Source: Verrucomicrobia bacterium GWF2_51_19 (GTDB lineage Bacteria; Verrucomicrobiota; Verrucomicrobiia; Opitutales; UBA12508). Taken from it: a stretch of DNA of 38,730 nt. Made by a program: the position numbers and the translations under genes. This document shows, one piece after another, positions 1 through 7,965 of the stretch. Position 1 is the stretch's first letter. The number at the start of each line of letters is the position of its first letter. The notes beneath the pieces were generated by a model that searched no databases, was not told where the DNA came from, and saw only the letters and a list, made by a program, of their open reading frames with translations. The stretch is from assembly GCA_001831095.1 (NCBI GenBank), contig MIDP01000011.1, positions 69,608 through 108,337 of the forward strand. Reading direction: 5' to 3'.

Positions 1-32
1 AAATCTCTATACATCAATAGTTTATGAAGCTC

Positions 33-154
33 AAGACCGTTGAAAAATGGTTCTATAGCCAGGCCCGAGGAGCGAGGGCGACGGGAGCGTACTGACGTAC
101 GTGACCTAGCCCGAACGACGAGAACGCCGCTAGAGGACATTTTGCAATGGTCTT
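33..154. repeat. Palindromic element, family A (copy A1)
   Basis: Imperfect palindrome with AAGACCGTTG at the left end and GCAATGGTCTT at the right end. The core is GC-rich, with GACGTACGT at its centre. It matches A2 (2491), A3 (5756, inverted) and A4 (8928) over its whole length. One frame is open for about 37 codons from the TTG at 42, giving a peptide that begins KNGSIARPEERG and ends before a TGA just past the right arm. The right arm contains GAGGA about 9 nt before an ATG at 147, so it could offer a start site to the following gene. Confidence 0.9.
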
Positions 155-209
155 GAAAAATAAAAAAACACCCTTGCCAAGTGACATAATGTGGCACATT
201 TTTGTGCTC

Positions 210-1262
210 ATGAGCAAGAAGGTATTGATTCTCGGTGTCAATGGGTTCATTGGCAGCAGTTTGGCCTGGAAAATTCTGCAGACGACCAATTGGTCAGTCT
301 ACGGAATGGACATGTCTACCAACAAGATCGAGCATTGCTTGGGTCACGAGCGCTTTCACTTTTTCGAGGGCGACATCACCATCAATCGCGAATGGATCGA
401 GTACCATGTCCGCAAGTGCGACGTGATTGTCCCTTTGGTGGCCATTGCGACGCCGAGCATGTACGTCACGGACCCCATACGCGTCTACGAATTGGACTTC
501 GAGGCCAACGTTGCGATCGTCAAAAAGTGCGTGCAGTACAAGAAGCGGCTGGTATTTCCCTCCACCTCTGAAGTCTACGGCATGTGCGACGAAAAGGTCT
601 TCGACGAGCTGACATCCAATTTCACTCTCGGTCCGATCAACAAGCAGCGCTGGATCTATTCCTGCATCAAGCAACTCTTGGATCGCGTCATCTACGCCTA
701 TGGTGAAAACAACGGCCTCGATTATACCATTTTCCGCCCATTTAACTTTGTTGGGCCGAAGTTAGACGACATCCACGAGCCGAAAGAGGGTGGCTCGCGC
801 GTGCTGACACAGTTCATCCACAACGTCCTCCAAAATCGCCCCATCAAGCTCGTCGACGGCGGCCAACAACGCCGTTGCTTCACCTTCATCGACGACGCCA
901 TTGACTGCTTGGTCAAGATTATCGAAAATCCAAACGGCGTCGCTTCCAAGCGCATTTTCAACATCGGTAACCCTAACGAAGACTACTCCATCGCCGAACT
1001 CGCCGACATGGTCGTTGAGCTGGTCAAGGAGTACGAAGAGTACCGCGAACAAGCAGAAAAGATCGAGATTGTCTCAGTCAAGAGCGAAGATTACTACGGA
1101 AAGTCATACCAGGACGTCTCAGCGCGCGTCCCATCCATCGACGCCGCCCGCCAATACCTGGGCTGGGAACCCCGAGTTACCCTCAAGCAGGCCCTCAAAC
1201 TCACCCTCGATTTTCACCTGCGGAATAAGGATTATGAGCTCAACGAGTACCATCTACGTTAA
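210..1262 (+). CDS. ArnA-type UDP-glucuronate decarboxylase (standalone dehydrogenase domain)
   Basis: Short-chain dehydrogenase/epimerase that closely follows the C-terminal half of ArnA, the domain that oxidatively decarboxylates UDP-glucuronate to the UDP-4-keto-pentose. Visible features are the NAD-binding GVNGFIG near the N-terminus, STSEVYG with the catalytic Ser/Glu pair, YSCIK with the Tyr/Lys pair, and SYQDVSARVPSI, whose Arg lies where ArnA has its catalytic arginine. The formyltransferase half of ArnA is absent. The frame is also open upstream to an ATG at 147 inside palindromic element A1, with a GAGGA motif before it. I chose 210 because family members begin just before this KVLILG strand, although 210 has no clear ribosome site. 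The stop abuts element B1. The neighbouring nonulosonate synthase suggests a role in surface glycans. Epimerase or UDP-xylose synthase activity is the alternative. Confidence 0.85.
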   Translation: MSKKVLILGVNGFIGSSLAWKILQTTNWSVYGMDMSTNKIEHCLGHERFHFFEGDITINREWIEYHVRKCDVIVPLVAIATPSMYVTDPIRVYELDFEANVAIVKKCVQYKKRLVFPSTSEVYGMCDEKVFDELTSNFTLGPINKQRWIYSCIKQLLDRVIYAYGENNGLDYTIFRPFNFVGPKLDDIHEPKEGGSRVLTQFIHNVLQNRPIKLVDGGQQRRCFTFIDDAIDCLVKIIENPNGVASKRIFNIGNPNEDYSIAELADMVVELVKEYEEYREQAEKIEIVSVKSEDYYGKSYQDVSARVPSIDAARQYLGWEPRVTLKQALKLTLDFHLRNKDYELNEYHLR

Positions 1263-1393
1263 AAAGACCGATGAGAAATGCCGTGAAAGCTCGTTTCGCG
1301 CTGTGCCGACGGCCTCACGTACCTCTATGTACGCTACGGCCGAATCGTGCTCGCGCAAAGCCAAGCTTTGACGACATTTCTCATCGGTCTTTT
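1262..1393. repeat. Palindromic element, family B (copy B1)
   Basis: Near-perfect long inverted repeat. The left arm AAAGACCGATGAGAAATG is mirrored by CATTTCTCATCGGTCTTT at the right end, around an inner core shared with other B copies (GTGAAAGCTCGTTTCGCGCT and GTGCTCGCGCAAAGCC). It begins at the last base of the stop codon of the preceding gene and could act as its transcription terminator. Confidence 0.9.
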
Positions 1394-1422
1394 GGGTCAA
1401 TTGGCGAGAAAGTTCTTCGAAT

Positions 1423-2457
1423 ATGAAATCACAGATTATAGCCGAATTGGGTAAAGTCTACATTGTTGCAGAGCTGTCAGGCAACCACGGTGGAGACATT
1501 CGCAATGCGAAGTTGTTGATTGATAAGGCGAAGGAGGCGGGTGTTGACGCGGTCAAGTTGCAGACCTACACCGCGGACACGATCACGCTCGACTGCCACA
1601 ATGCTTATTTCGACGTCCCCGATGGCCTGTGGAGCGGCAAGAATTATTACGAGCTCTATCAGGAGGCTCATACGCCCTGGGAGTGGCACAAGGAGCTCAA
1701 CGACTACGCCAAACAACTCGGTTTGACGCTCTTCAGTACGCCCTTCGACGAGACAGCTGTCGACTTTCTTGAAACGACCCTTCAGCCGCCATTTTACAAG
1801 ATTGCGTCGTTCGAACTCACGCACATTCCATTGCTCGAAAAGGTTGCCCAGACGTGCAAGCCTGTCATTATGAGCACAGGAATGGCTACAGAGGCCGAAA
1901 TCGGCGAGGCGGTCGACACCTTACGCTCTCATGGCTGCCCTGAGATCGTATTGCTGAAGTGCATCAGCCAATATCCGGCCGACCCGAAAGCCTTTCACCT
2001 GAACACTTTGCCGCTCTTGCGAGAAAAGTTCCATTGCGCCGTCGGAATATCCGATCACTCCATTGGCGATGTCGTTGTGCTTGGAGCGGTTGCCCTAGGC
2101 GCTTGTTTTGTCGAAAAGCACATTGTGTTGAGTCGCGATGCGGACGCCGTCGACGCCGCCTTTTCATCGACGCCCGAAGAGTTCGCCGATCTCGTTAAAA
2201 AGATTCGGCTCTTGAGCGCCGCTATGGGAAAGGCTCATATTGGACCATCGTCTCAGGAAATGAGTGAATTGCGCTCGCGTCGGTCGATCTTTGTCTCGAA
2301 AGACATGCGCAAGGGGGACATCTTTTCTCCAGAAAACATCAAGATCGTCCGCCCGTCGAATGGCTTGGCGCCAAAATTCTGGCACGACGTCCTCGGCAAA
2401 CGCGCCAATAGAGCCCTCGAACGCGGACAACCGCTCAGCTACGATTCCGTTGAATGA
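1423..2457 (+). CDS. pseI: Pseudaminic acid / N-acetylneuraminate synthase family protein
   Basis: Condenses phosphoenolpyruvate with a six-carbon amino sugar to make a nine-carbon nonulosonic acid (pseudaminic or sialic type) in the cytoplasm. The TIM-barrel domain shows IAELSGNHGG, AVKLQTYTADTITLD, EAHTPWEWHKEL, FSTPFDETAVDFLE, YKIASFEL, MSTGMAT, LLKCISQYPA, GISDHSIG and GACFVEKHI. The C-terminal 70 residues form the SAF/antifreeze-like domain (RSIFVSKDMRKGDIFS). The 344-residue length is normal. The WSGKNYYELYQEAHTPWEWHK stretch fits PseI better than NeuB. Elements B1 and A2 lie on either side. The other Pse enzymes are not in this window, so the exact sugar is uncertain. Confidence 0.88.
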   Translation: MKSQIIAELGKVYIVAELSGNHGGDIRNAKLLIDKAKEAGVDAVKLQTYTADTITLDCHNAYFDVPDGLWSGKNYYELYQEAHTPWEWHKELNDYAKQLGLTLFSTPFDETAVDFLETTLQPPFYKIASFELTHIPLLEKVAQTCKPVIMSTGMATEAEIGEAVDTLRSHGCPEIVLLKCISQYPADPKAFHLNTLPLLREKFHCAVGISDHSIGDVVVLGAVALGACFVEKHIVLSRDADAVDAAFSSTPEEFADLVKKIRLLSAAMGKAHIGPSSQEMSELRSRRSIFVSKDMRKGDIFSPENIKIVRPSNGLAPKFWHDVLGKRANRALERGQPLSYDSVE

Positions 2458-2490
2458 CAGAACACAATTCAAGACCGACTTACGAAAGGA

Positions 2491-2613
2491 AAGACCGTTG
2501 AAAAATGGCTCTATAGCCAGGCCCGAGGAGCGAGGGTGACAGGAGCCTACTTGAGGTAGGTGACTTAGCCCGAACGACGAGAACGCCGCTATAGAACATT
2601 TTAAAACGGTCTT
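2491..2613. repeat. Palindromic element, family A (copy A2)
   Basis: Same family as A1 and A4, preceded by ACTTACGAAAGGA, which also precedes A4. The reading frame that stays open in A1, A3 and A4 is broken here by TGA after the ARPEERG stretch. The right arm AAAACGGTCTT overlaps the last codons and stop of the convergent maf gene. It separates two converging genes and could terminate both. Confidence 0.9.
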
Positions 2614-3170
2614 AATGTATCAAAGATTTTTGCCAAAGTTTCAAGCGGAAGTCCAACGATGTTGGAATAGGAGCCCTCGATCTTTTCGATAAACCAGTCG
2701 TCCTTTTGGATGGCGTACGAGCCAGACTTGTCGAGCGGGTTGACTTTTGCAAAGAGCTCAGCGATGTCTTCATGTTTCATCTGCTTGAGCGTCACTTTGG
2801 ACTCTTCGCAAAAGGAAATGTCGATACCCTTGTCGATGCACTTCAACGCCACACCCGTCCAGACGCTGTGAGTCGTCCCAACAAGGCTTCCAAACATGCG
2901 CCAAGCGTGGTCCATGTCGACAGGCTTGTGGTAGACTGTGTTTCCAAGCGCGACAATCGTGTCGGCCGCCAAAACGAGCGCTTCCGGGTATTGCTTGGAC
3001 ACCGCGTCTGCCTTGATGCGGGCATTGTGCAGGCATTGCTCTTTGGGGCAGTCGTCCGACGATTCCCACTCGGCAACTCCCGACACCACAACTTTTGCCG
3101 GAATGCCAGCCTGTTCTAAAAGCTCCCACCTTCCCGCAGAGCCCGATGCTAAAATAAGTTCCACGTTCAA
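2601..3170 (-). CDS. maf: Maf family nucleotide pyrophosphatase
   Basis: Maf proteins hydrolyse dTTP/UTP or modified nucleoside triphosphates to the monophosphate. Motifs are the N-terminal LILASGSAGRWELL (usually SxSPRR), the central LAADTIVAL with the conserved Asp, HKPVD, TGVAL, and NPLDKSGSYAIQ in place of the usual AGAYGIQ. Length of 189 residues is normal. The start is TTG at 3170, which overlaps the TGA of the upstream ankyrin gene and implies translational coupling. GTG at 3164 is an alternative. The last residues RPF and the TAA stop are encoded by the arm of element A2. It is the third gene of the leftward operon that starts with the OleC-like ligase. Confidence 0.88.
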   Translation of the reverse strand: MNVELILASGSAGRWELLEQAGIPAKVVVSGVAEWESSDDCPKEQCLHNARIKADAVSKQYPEALVLAADTIVALGNTVYHKPVDMDHAWRMFGSLVGTTHSVWTGVALKCIDKGIDISFCEESKVTLKQMKHEDIAELFAKVNPLDKSGSYAIQKDDWFIEKIEGSYSNIVGLPLETLAKIFDTLRPF

Positions 3171-4231
3171 TCTTTCATTGGGTATTTTTCAAACAGTTCC
3201 AAAATATCGTCCATGCCATTTTGTTTTGCGTATTCGCTGGGCGTCAACGTTTCTTGAATGAGAATTTCACACTTACTACCTTTTAATACTGTAAATGTTG
3301 GAATACGCCAATCTGCACCAAGTGTTAAAAGGCACTCAATCACATTCAAACGCCGCTCACTTTGGTCATTCGGAATGCATGCCATAGCCAAAAACAGAGC
3401 GGTACGACCCAAGTTTTCTTGAGCATTGATGTTAATTGAATTCTTTATGAAGAATTGAATGTTTTCCTCAAGGTATACAGGTTTTTTGATCTCCACGTGC
3501 AATAACGTATAGCCGTTTTCATCCTGGAGATTGATGTCTCCACCGGACTTTAAATAGGTTGCTATAACCGACATATCGCCTTTCATCACCTCTAAGAACA
3601 TTTGGTCTTTGAGGAAGTCGACCATGTCGGACTTTTTGCTTTCTTGGAGAGAATTATCAAATAGCACGTCCAACGGTGTTTTGCCTTCATTATCTTTGAG
3701 GTAAACCTTCGATCCGTTCTCAATGAGGAATTCAATCTTTTTCTTAACGCAAGACTGTCTTGCAACTTCGGCGTGCAAAAATGTACAACCGTTTTCATCT
3801 TGACGGTTGATGTCGCCACCGGCTTTTAAATATTTTTTTATGTCCGGCAGGGAGCCCTGTAGTCCGTTCTCAAATAGCCAATCCAATTGAAGGAAATAAG
3901 TAAGACAATTCTTGTGTTTTTCTTTGATGAAACTATTTGCATTCAGTGCGTCCAACGGTGTTTTGCCGTTATTGTTTTTTATATTGATTCGCGCTCCTTT
4001 TTCCAATAGGGACTTGATCTTTTCTTTGACGCAAGATTTTTTGGCAACTTCGGCGTGCAACAAAGTATTTCCGCGATTATCCTGTTTATTGATATCGCCA
4101 CCGGCTTTTAAATATTTTATTAGAGCTGCCATATCGCCAGTCATGGCTTCTTTAAACAGCAAATCTAAATTTGGGTCAGCGTGAGCAAACAGGGTCAAGC
4201 ACAAGAAAACTAGGGGGTATCTAATGTTCAT
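3167..4231 (-). CDS. Exported ankyrin-repeat protein
   Basis: A 354-residue protein. It begins with a signal peptide (MNIRYPLVFLCLTLFAHA, cleavage probable before DPN), followed by ankyrin repeats recognisable as GDINKQDNRGNTLLHAEVA, GARINIKNNNGKTPLDAL, GDINRQDENGCTFLHAEVA and GDINLQDENGYTLLHVEI. Ankyrin repeats mediate protein binding. Neighbouring repeats are very alike, which suggests internal duplication. The frame is open further upstream, but the ATG at 4231 gives the signal peptide and overlaps the end of the ligase gene by 11 nt. The partner is unknown. Export plus ankyrin repeats is compatible with a periplasmic or host-directed role. Confidence 0.85.
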   Translation of the reverse strand: MNIRYPLVFLCLTLFAHADPNLDLLFKEAMTGDMAALIKYLKAGGDINKQDNRGNTLLHAEVAKKSCVKEKIKSLLEKGARINIKNNNGKTPLDALNANSFIKEKHKNCLTYFLQLDWLFENGLQGSLPDIKKYLKAGGDINRQDENGCTFLHAEVARQSCVKKKIEFLIENGSKVYLKDNEGKTPLDVLFDNSLQESKKSDMVDFLKDQMFLEVMKGDMSVIATYLKSGGDINLQDENGYTLLHVEIKKPVYLEENIQFFIKNSININAQENLGRTALFLAMACIPNDQSERRLNVIECLLTLGADWRIPTFTVLKGSKCEILIQETLTPSEYAKQNGMDDILELFEKYPMKD

Positions 4232-5870
4232 AAAGTTTTTTGAGTTCAGTTCGATTAATTTTCGCATTGTGACGAATGTCAACAGGGAAATGCTTACAAA
4301 TGAAAAAAAGTTCGATGTCGCGCGTGAGTGAGTGTGCTTTCCCAACACAGCGGATTTTTTCCAAAAAGCGTTTTTGCATATAGGGGTAATTGACTTCGAC
4401 ATCCTCTTTCGGCTCAATGACGATTGCCGGAACTTGGGCGCCGAAATGGCCAAGTCCGATGAGGGCCGAACGGGCGACATCGGCGTGTTGATTGAAGATG
4501 GCCTCGCAGCAGTCAGTGAAGAAGGTCTTGTAGGGCGTCACGACGCGTTCGGCCTTGCGTCCGCAGAACCAGAGCCTGCCAGCGTTATCGAGGTAGCCCA
4601 AGTCGCCCATGCGGTGCCAACAGATGCCGTCCACAACGATCTTTGCCAGGGTCGTCGACTCCGGAAGGCCGTCGTATGCGTCCGTCACGACATCGCCAGA
4701 CACCGCAATTTCGCCAATTTCGCCCGTTGGCAGCGCCTCGATATGAGTGAGCTCCGTGTCAGCAATGCGAATAATCCTGAGATCTATGCCAGGTAAGGGG
4801 CGACCCACGCAGGTCCCACGTCCTTGACGCGTGAGGGCGGCCGTATTGGCGAGGCTACGAGCGTCGATGGAGACAATGGGCAGGCATTCGGTCGCTCCAT
4901 AGGGCGTGTGAATCTTTGCATTTGGCGCGATTCCTTGCATCTGCTCAAGGAGGTCGAAGGGGACAGAGCAACCTGCCATCAGAATGCGTCGCAAGGTCGG
5001 CAATTGGACCTCTTTAGCCTCGCAAAAATCGGCAATTTTCCTCCAGAGCGTTGGCGACCCAAACGTGTGTGTCACAGCGTTTTCCTGAATTGCGGCAACG
5101 ATCTTGCGAGGATCGAGGCTGCTTGGTCGGCGAAAATCCATGTCGGGAATAACGGTTGTCATGCCTAGGGCGGGGTCGAAGAGCGCAAACACCGGCAATA
5201 ACGGCAGGTCAATTTCACCCGGCTCAACACCGTAATGCTGTCGAATCTTTTGCAGCTGAGCCTCAAAGTGCCTGTAACGGTAACAGACACCCTTTGGAAT
5301 CCCGGTAGAGCCCGAGGTGAAGAGAATGGCAGCCAGGTCATCCGGATCGACGGCGACATCGGCCATTTCTCCCTCTTGTTTCCTGATAAAGAACAGCCGC
5401 TTGCACTTAAAAAAAAGGCTCAATAGGTAGCCCTTCCAGCCCACGCGCACAAAATCTGGCCGGCTGCGCTCCACACAGGTCAAGAAGGATCGAAGACTCA
5501 TGCCGGAGTCCAAAATGATCGGTATAGCGGCTATTCGGAAGAGCGCAAAGACGTCGATGAGCATGTTGATGCCAGGCTTCACCATCAGAAGCACGCGCGA
5601 TCCCCGCCCAACCCCCCTTTTCTCCAATTGCCGAGCGACGCCGCTGACACGATGGTTGAATTCACGAAAGGTTAAACGCTTTCCGCCGTCGATAATGGCA
5701 ACGTTATCAGGGTTATTGAGCGTCTGGCTCGTGAGGTGCTCCGCTACAGTTTTAAAAGACCGTTGCAAAATGTCCTCTAGCTGCGTTCTCGTCACTCGGG
5801 CTAAGTCACGTACCGACGTACGCTCCTGTCGCCCTCGCTCCTCGGGCCTTGCTATAGGCGCATTTTTCAA
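4221..5870 (-). CDS. OleC-like AMP-dependent acyl ligase / beta-lactone synthetase family
   Basis: ANL-superfamily adenylating enzyme of 549 residues. The P-loop LFTSGSTGIPKG is at about residues 183-194, followed by TPYGATECLP, the hinge-region RMGDLGYLDNAGRLWFCGR, and a C-terminal FPVDIRHNAKINRTEL that is typical of OleC and related fatty-acyl ligases. OleC converts beta-hydroxy acids to beta-lactones during olefin synthesis, but OleA, OleB and OleD are not in the window, so the substrate is open. Residues 1-38 are the translation of palindromic element A3. The recognisable family sequence begins at about TVAEHL. The start is TTG at 5870 with AGGAAAG just upstream. A second TTG inside the right arm, after GAGGA, is an alternative. 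First gene of an operon with the ankyrin protein and Maf. Confidence 0.8.
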   Translation of the reverse strand: MKNAPIARPEERGRQERTSVRDLARVTRTQLEDILQRSFKTVAEHLTSQTLNNPDNVAIIDGGKRLTFREFNHRVSGVARQLEKRGVGRGSRVLLMVKPGINMLIDVFALFRIAAIPIILDSGMSLRSFLTCVERSRPDFVRVGWKGYLLSLFFKCKRLFFIRKQEGEMADVAVDPDDLAAILFTSGSTGIPKGVCYRYRHFEAQLQKIRQHYGVEPGEIDLPLLPVFALFDPALGMTTVIPDMDFRRPSSLDPRKIVAAIQENAVTHTFGSPTLWRKIADFCEAKEVQLPTLRRILMAGCSVPFDLLEQMQGIAPNAKIHTPYGATECLPIVSIDARSLANTAALTRQGRGTCVGRPLPGIDLRIIRIADTELTHIEALPTGEIGEIAVSGDVVTDAYDGLPESTTLAKIVVDGICWHRMGDLGYLDNAGRLWFCGRKAERVVTPYKTFFTDCCEAIFNQHADVARSALIGLGHFGAQVPAIVIEPKEDVEVNYPYMQKRFLEKIRCVGKAHSLTRDIELFFICKHFPVDIRHNAKINRTELKKLYEH

Positions 5871-5877
5871 CGGTCTT
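5756..5877. repeat. Palindromic element, family A (copy A3, inverted), translated in frame
   Basis: Reverse-complement copy of A1 and A4, bounded by AAGACCGTTGCAAAATG and CAACGGTCTT. It lies almost wholly inside the 5' end of the OleC-like ligase gene and is read in the same frame as the copy in comF, giving IARPEERGRQERT, VRDLAR and LEDILQRS. Confidence 0.9.
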
Positions 5878-5911
5878 TCCTTTCTAGTAAAAACATAAGT
5901 TATCGATACAT

Positions 5912-5956
5912 AAAGGCCTATGCAAAATGCCGTGAAAGCTCATTTTCGACGTGTGC
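5912..5956. repeat. Half of a family B element inside the nucleotidyltransferase 3' end
   Basis: About 40 bp (GGCCTATGCAAAATGCCGTG and AAAGCTCATTTTCG) matching the left arm of B4 at 17392 with few differences. There is no partner arm nearby. It encodes the last residues (ELSRHFA) and the stop of the overlapping gene, so the coding end is either derived from the element or was copied into it. Confidence 0.75.
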
Positions 5957-6760
5957 TTTATCCTCAGCATATGTCAAACCGAGCCATTTGTCGGGTGAAC
6001 GGATGACCGAAATGTGCAGGCCGGCGTCGATCTCCGCTTGGACGAGGTTTGGTAAAAAGCATTCTACGTTCGCCTTGTTGACGTTTTTTTCAAAAAACGA
6101 GGAAACAAAGCGGTCGATCTTTTCCAAAAAGGGAGCCTGAAAGCCCCACAAGTTCAGGGAAACCACCTCTTCGCCAGAAAATGCCACGCGTTGCTCGCCA
6201 ATAGAGGCAAAGATCTGCACGCCTTCTCGAAAGATCTGCGTGTACTCCGTCACCCGTTGCAGAGAGCCATTCGACACCTCGCAAACACCGCGTGACACCT
6301 TTCCCTGCTCCGACAAGGTCCTGCCGAGCTCAAACCCGATCAGGACATTTTCACCCGCACGCAGAGCGTTTCCCAAGAGCCGCATGCTCTCTCGGCCATA
6401 ATAATCGTCGGCATTGAGAATCCCAAATGGCCCATGAAGCTGCTTTCGAGCACACCATAACGCGTGCCCAGTCCCCCACGGCTTTTGCCTCGCAACCGGC
6501 AGAAAATAACCCAGAGGCAGCGTGTCGAGCGTCTGATAAGCTACAGCCACGTCCACTTTCCCACGCAGCTTTCGAAACAACTGCTCTTCAAACGCCTCTT
6601 CCGTTTCCGGACGTATCACAAACACGACCCGGCTGAAACCCGCCAGCACCGCGTCCTCGATCGAGTATTCCATCAACACCTTGCCGCTGCTAAACGCATC
6701 TAACGGCTTTAACTTCCCATAACGGCTTCCTATGCCTGCTGCTAAAATTAAAAGATCCAT
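5918..6760 (-). CDS. NDP-sugar pyrophosphorylase-like nucleotidyltransferase
   Basis: GT-A fold nucleotidyltransferase of 280 residues. The N-terminal LILAAGIGSRYGKLKPLD is the nucleotide-binding signature, and FGILNADDYYG carries the metal-binding Asp. A later segment reads KWLGLTYAEDK. Such enzymes activate sugar phosphates with NTP in the cytoplasm. The exact sugar cannot be read from the sequence. MobA-like or choline-phosphate cytidylyltransferase-like relatives are alternatives. The C-terminal 10 residues come from a family B half element. It lies downstream of tal on the same strand, separated by a strong hairpin that ends 9 nt before this start codon. No clear ribosome site. Confidence 0.78.
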   Translation of the reverse strand: MDLLILAAGIGSRYGKLKPLDAFSSGKVLMEYSIEDAVLAGFSRVVFVIRPETEEAFEEQLFRKLRGKVDVAVAYQTLDTLPLGYFLPVARQKPWGTGHALWCARKQLHGPFGILNADDYYGRESMRLLGNALRAGENVLIGFELGRTLSEQGKVSRGVCEVSNGSLQRVTEYTQIFREGVQIFASIGEQRVAFSGEEVVSLNLWGFQAPFLEKIDRFVSSFFEKNVNKANVECFLPNLVQAEIDAGLHISVIRSPDKWLGLTYAEDKAHVENELSRHFA

Positions 6761-6768
6761 CGTATATT

Positions 6769-6804
6769 CGAGAGAAAACTTTTTTGAAAAAAAGTTTTCT
6801 CTCG
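6769..6804 (-). terminator. Strong AT-rich hairpin between tal and the nucleotidyltransferase gene
   Basis: Perfect or near-perfect inverted repeat with outer arm CGAGAGAAAACTTTTTT and a minimal loop. It lies about 55 nt past the tal stop and just ahead of the next start codon on the same strand. It may terminate tal transcription or occlude translation of the following gene. There is no long T tract after it. Confidence 0.55.
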
Positions 6805-6858
6805 AGCTCTCTTTCTAAAAACTTTTAAAATTGACTGCACGTTGCGCAGAGAAAAACT

Positions 6859-7803
6859 CTATAATATCTTTATTAAAGAGCTTATGTCCTTGGAGAAGAG
6901 GCGTATACCTTCGGCGAGTTTTTCCGTAGCCATGGGGTCTTGATTGAGTTGGTAGCGGAAGGTTTTCTCATCGAGGGAGACCTTTGTGATGGTTGCCTGG
7001 TGGGCGAGAGTGGGGGAGAGTTGCCGTTCGAGTTTGCCGTTGGTTGACGCGAGTTCCTTTAGGAGAGAGGGGCTGATGGTGAGTAGGTCACAGCCGGCGA
7101 TGGCGATGATCTCGCTGATATTGCGGAAGCTGGCGCCCATGATTTCCGTCTTGTACCCAAACTTTTTGTAATACGTGTAGATGCTTTTAACGGAGATCAC
7201 GCCAGGGTCATCGGCTCCTTGGTAATCGCGGCCGGTGTCCTTTTTGTACCAGTCGTAGATGCGGCCAACGAAGGGCGAGATCAGCTGAACGCCTGCCTCT
7301 GCGCATGCGATTGCCTGCGGAAGCGAGAATAGGAGCGTCAGGTTGCAATGGATGCCCTCTTTCTCAAGTATTTGAGCGGCCTTAATGCCTTCCCAGGTCG
7401 ACGCAATCTTGATCAGCACTCGATCGCGATCGATGCCGCGGCCCTCGTATTTGCGAATCAAACGACGCGTGCGTTCGAGCGTCCCTTCGATGTCAAATGA
7501 CAGGTGAGCGTCCACCTCCGTCGACACCCGCCCCGGCACGATTTTTAAAATCTCACAGCCAAACGCCACCAGCACTTCGTCGACCTTTTCTGAAATCGCC
7601 TGCGCCTCCGGTAGGTGCTTCTGCTCAACCGTTGCCCGCGCCCGCTCAATCAACGGCCGGTATTGCTCCTGCTGCGCCGCTTTGAGAATCAACGTCGGGT
7701 TCGTCGTCGCGTCCTGCGGCCCATATGCCCGCATCGATTCAAAGTCACTCGTGTCCGCAACGACCGTTGTGTATGTTTTGAGTTGTTCTAAGTAATGATC
7801 CAT
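6859..7803 (-). CDS. tal: Transaldolase
   Basis: Transfers a dihydroxyacetone unit between sugar phosphates in the non-oxidative pentose phosphate pathway. The 314-residue length matches TalB-type enzymes (about 317). Visible signatures are [23 protein letters not shown], and [16 protein letters not shown], with the Schiff-base lysine at residue 132, the same position as in E. coli Tal[27 protein letters not shown] and GASFRNI follow. The start ATG at 7803 is preceded by AGAAAGG. The frame is open 69 nt further, but that extension translates element E1 and is rejected. Confidence 0.97.
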   Translation of the reverse strand: MDHYLEQLKTYTTVVADTSDFESMRAYGPQDATTNPTLILKAAQQEQYRPLIERARATVEQKHLPEAQAISEKVDEVLVAFGCEILKIVPGRVSTEVDAHLSFDIEGTLERTRRLIRKYEGRGIDRDRVLIKIASTWEGIKAAQILEKEGIHCNLTLLFSLPQAIACAEAGVQLISPFVGRIYDWYKKDTGRDYQGADDPGVISVKSIYTYYKKFGYKTEIMGASFRNISEIIAIAGCDLLTISPSLLKELASTNGKLERQLSPTLAHQATITKVSLDEKTFRYQLNQDPMATEKLAEGIRLFSKDISSLIKIL

Positions 7804-7821
7804 AAAACCTTTCTTCGCCAC

Positions 7822-7925
7822 GGCTTTCGAAGCCCTGGATCCGCGCCGGGGGCAGCGGCCCCCAGACCACATTTATGCGTTCGAGGTTTTTAGCTTCGCT
7901 AAAAAACTCGAATGCCCTTTTTTAT
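7822..7925. repeat. Multi-hairpin element, family E (copy E1)
   Basis: Three consecutive hairpins: GGCTT/AAGCC at 7822-7834, GGGGGC/GCCCCC at about 7848-7863, and a long one at 7877-7915 (GCGTTCGAGG paired with ACTCGAATGC around TTTTTAGCTTCGCTAAAAA), followed by CCCTTTTTT. The segment GGGGCAGCGGCCCC...AGACC...CAT..ATGC recurs inside element A5 (27198-27290). It fills the divergent gap between tal and the CPBP protease gene. Confidence 0.7.
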
Positions 7926-7965
7926 TGTATTTATAGAGTGAATTCTTTATTTGTCGAGAAGGATT

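Noticed and set aside
3167-4480. Longer ankyrin ORF starting inside the ligase gene
   Set aside because: The extra 83 residues are antisense-like, out-of-frame ligase sequence. The ATG at 4231 gives a proper signal peptide.
6831-6866. Promoter-like TTGACT ... TATAAT after the transaldolase gene
   Set aside because: Spacing is 23 bp and it points into the 3' end of an antisense gene.
6859-7872. Longer transaldolase reading frame with an extra 23 N-terminal residues
   Set aside because: The extension only translates element E1. ATG at 7803 has AGAAAGG upstream and places the active-site lysine at the standard position 132.
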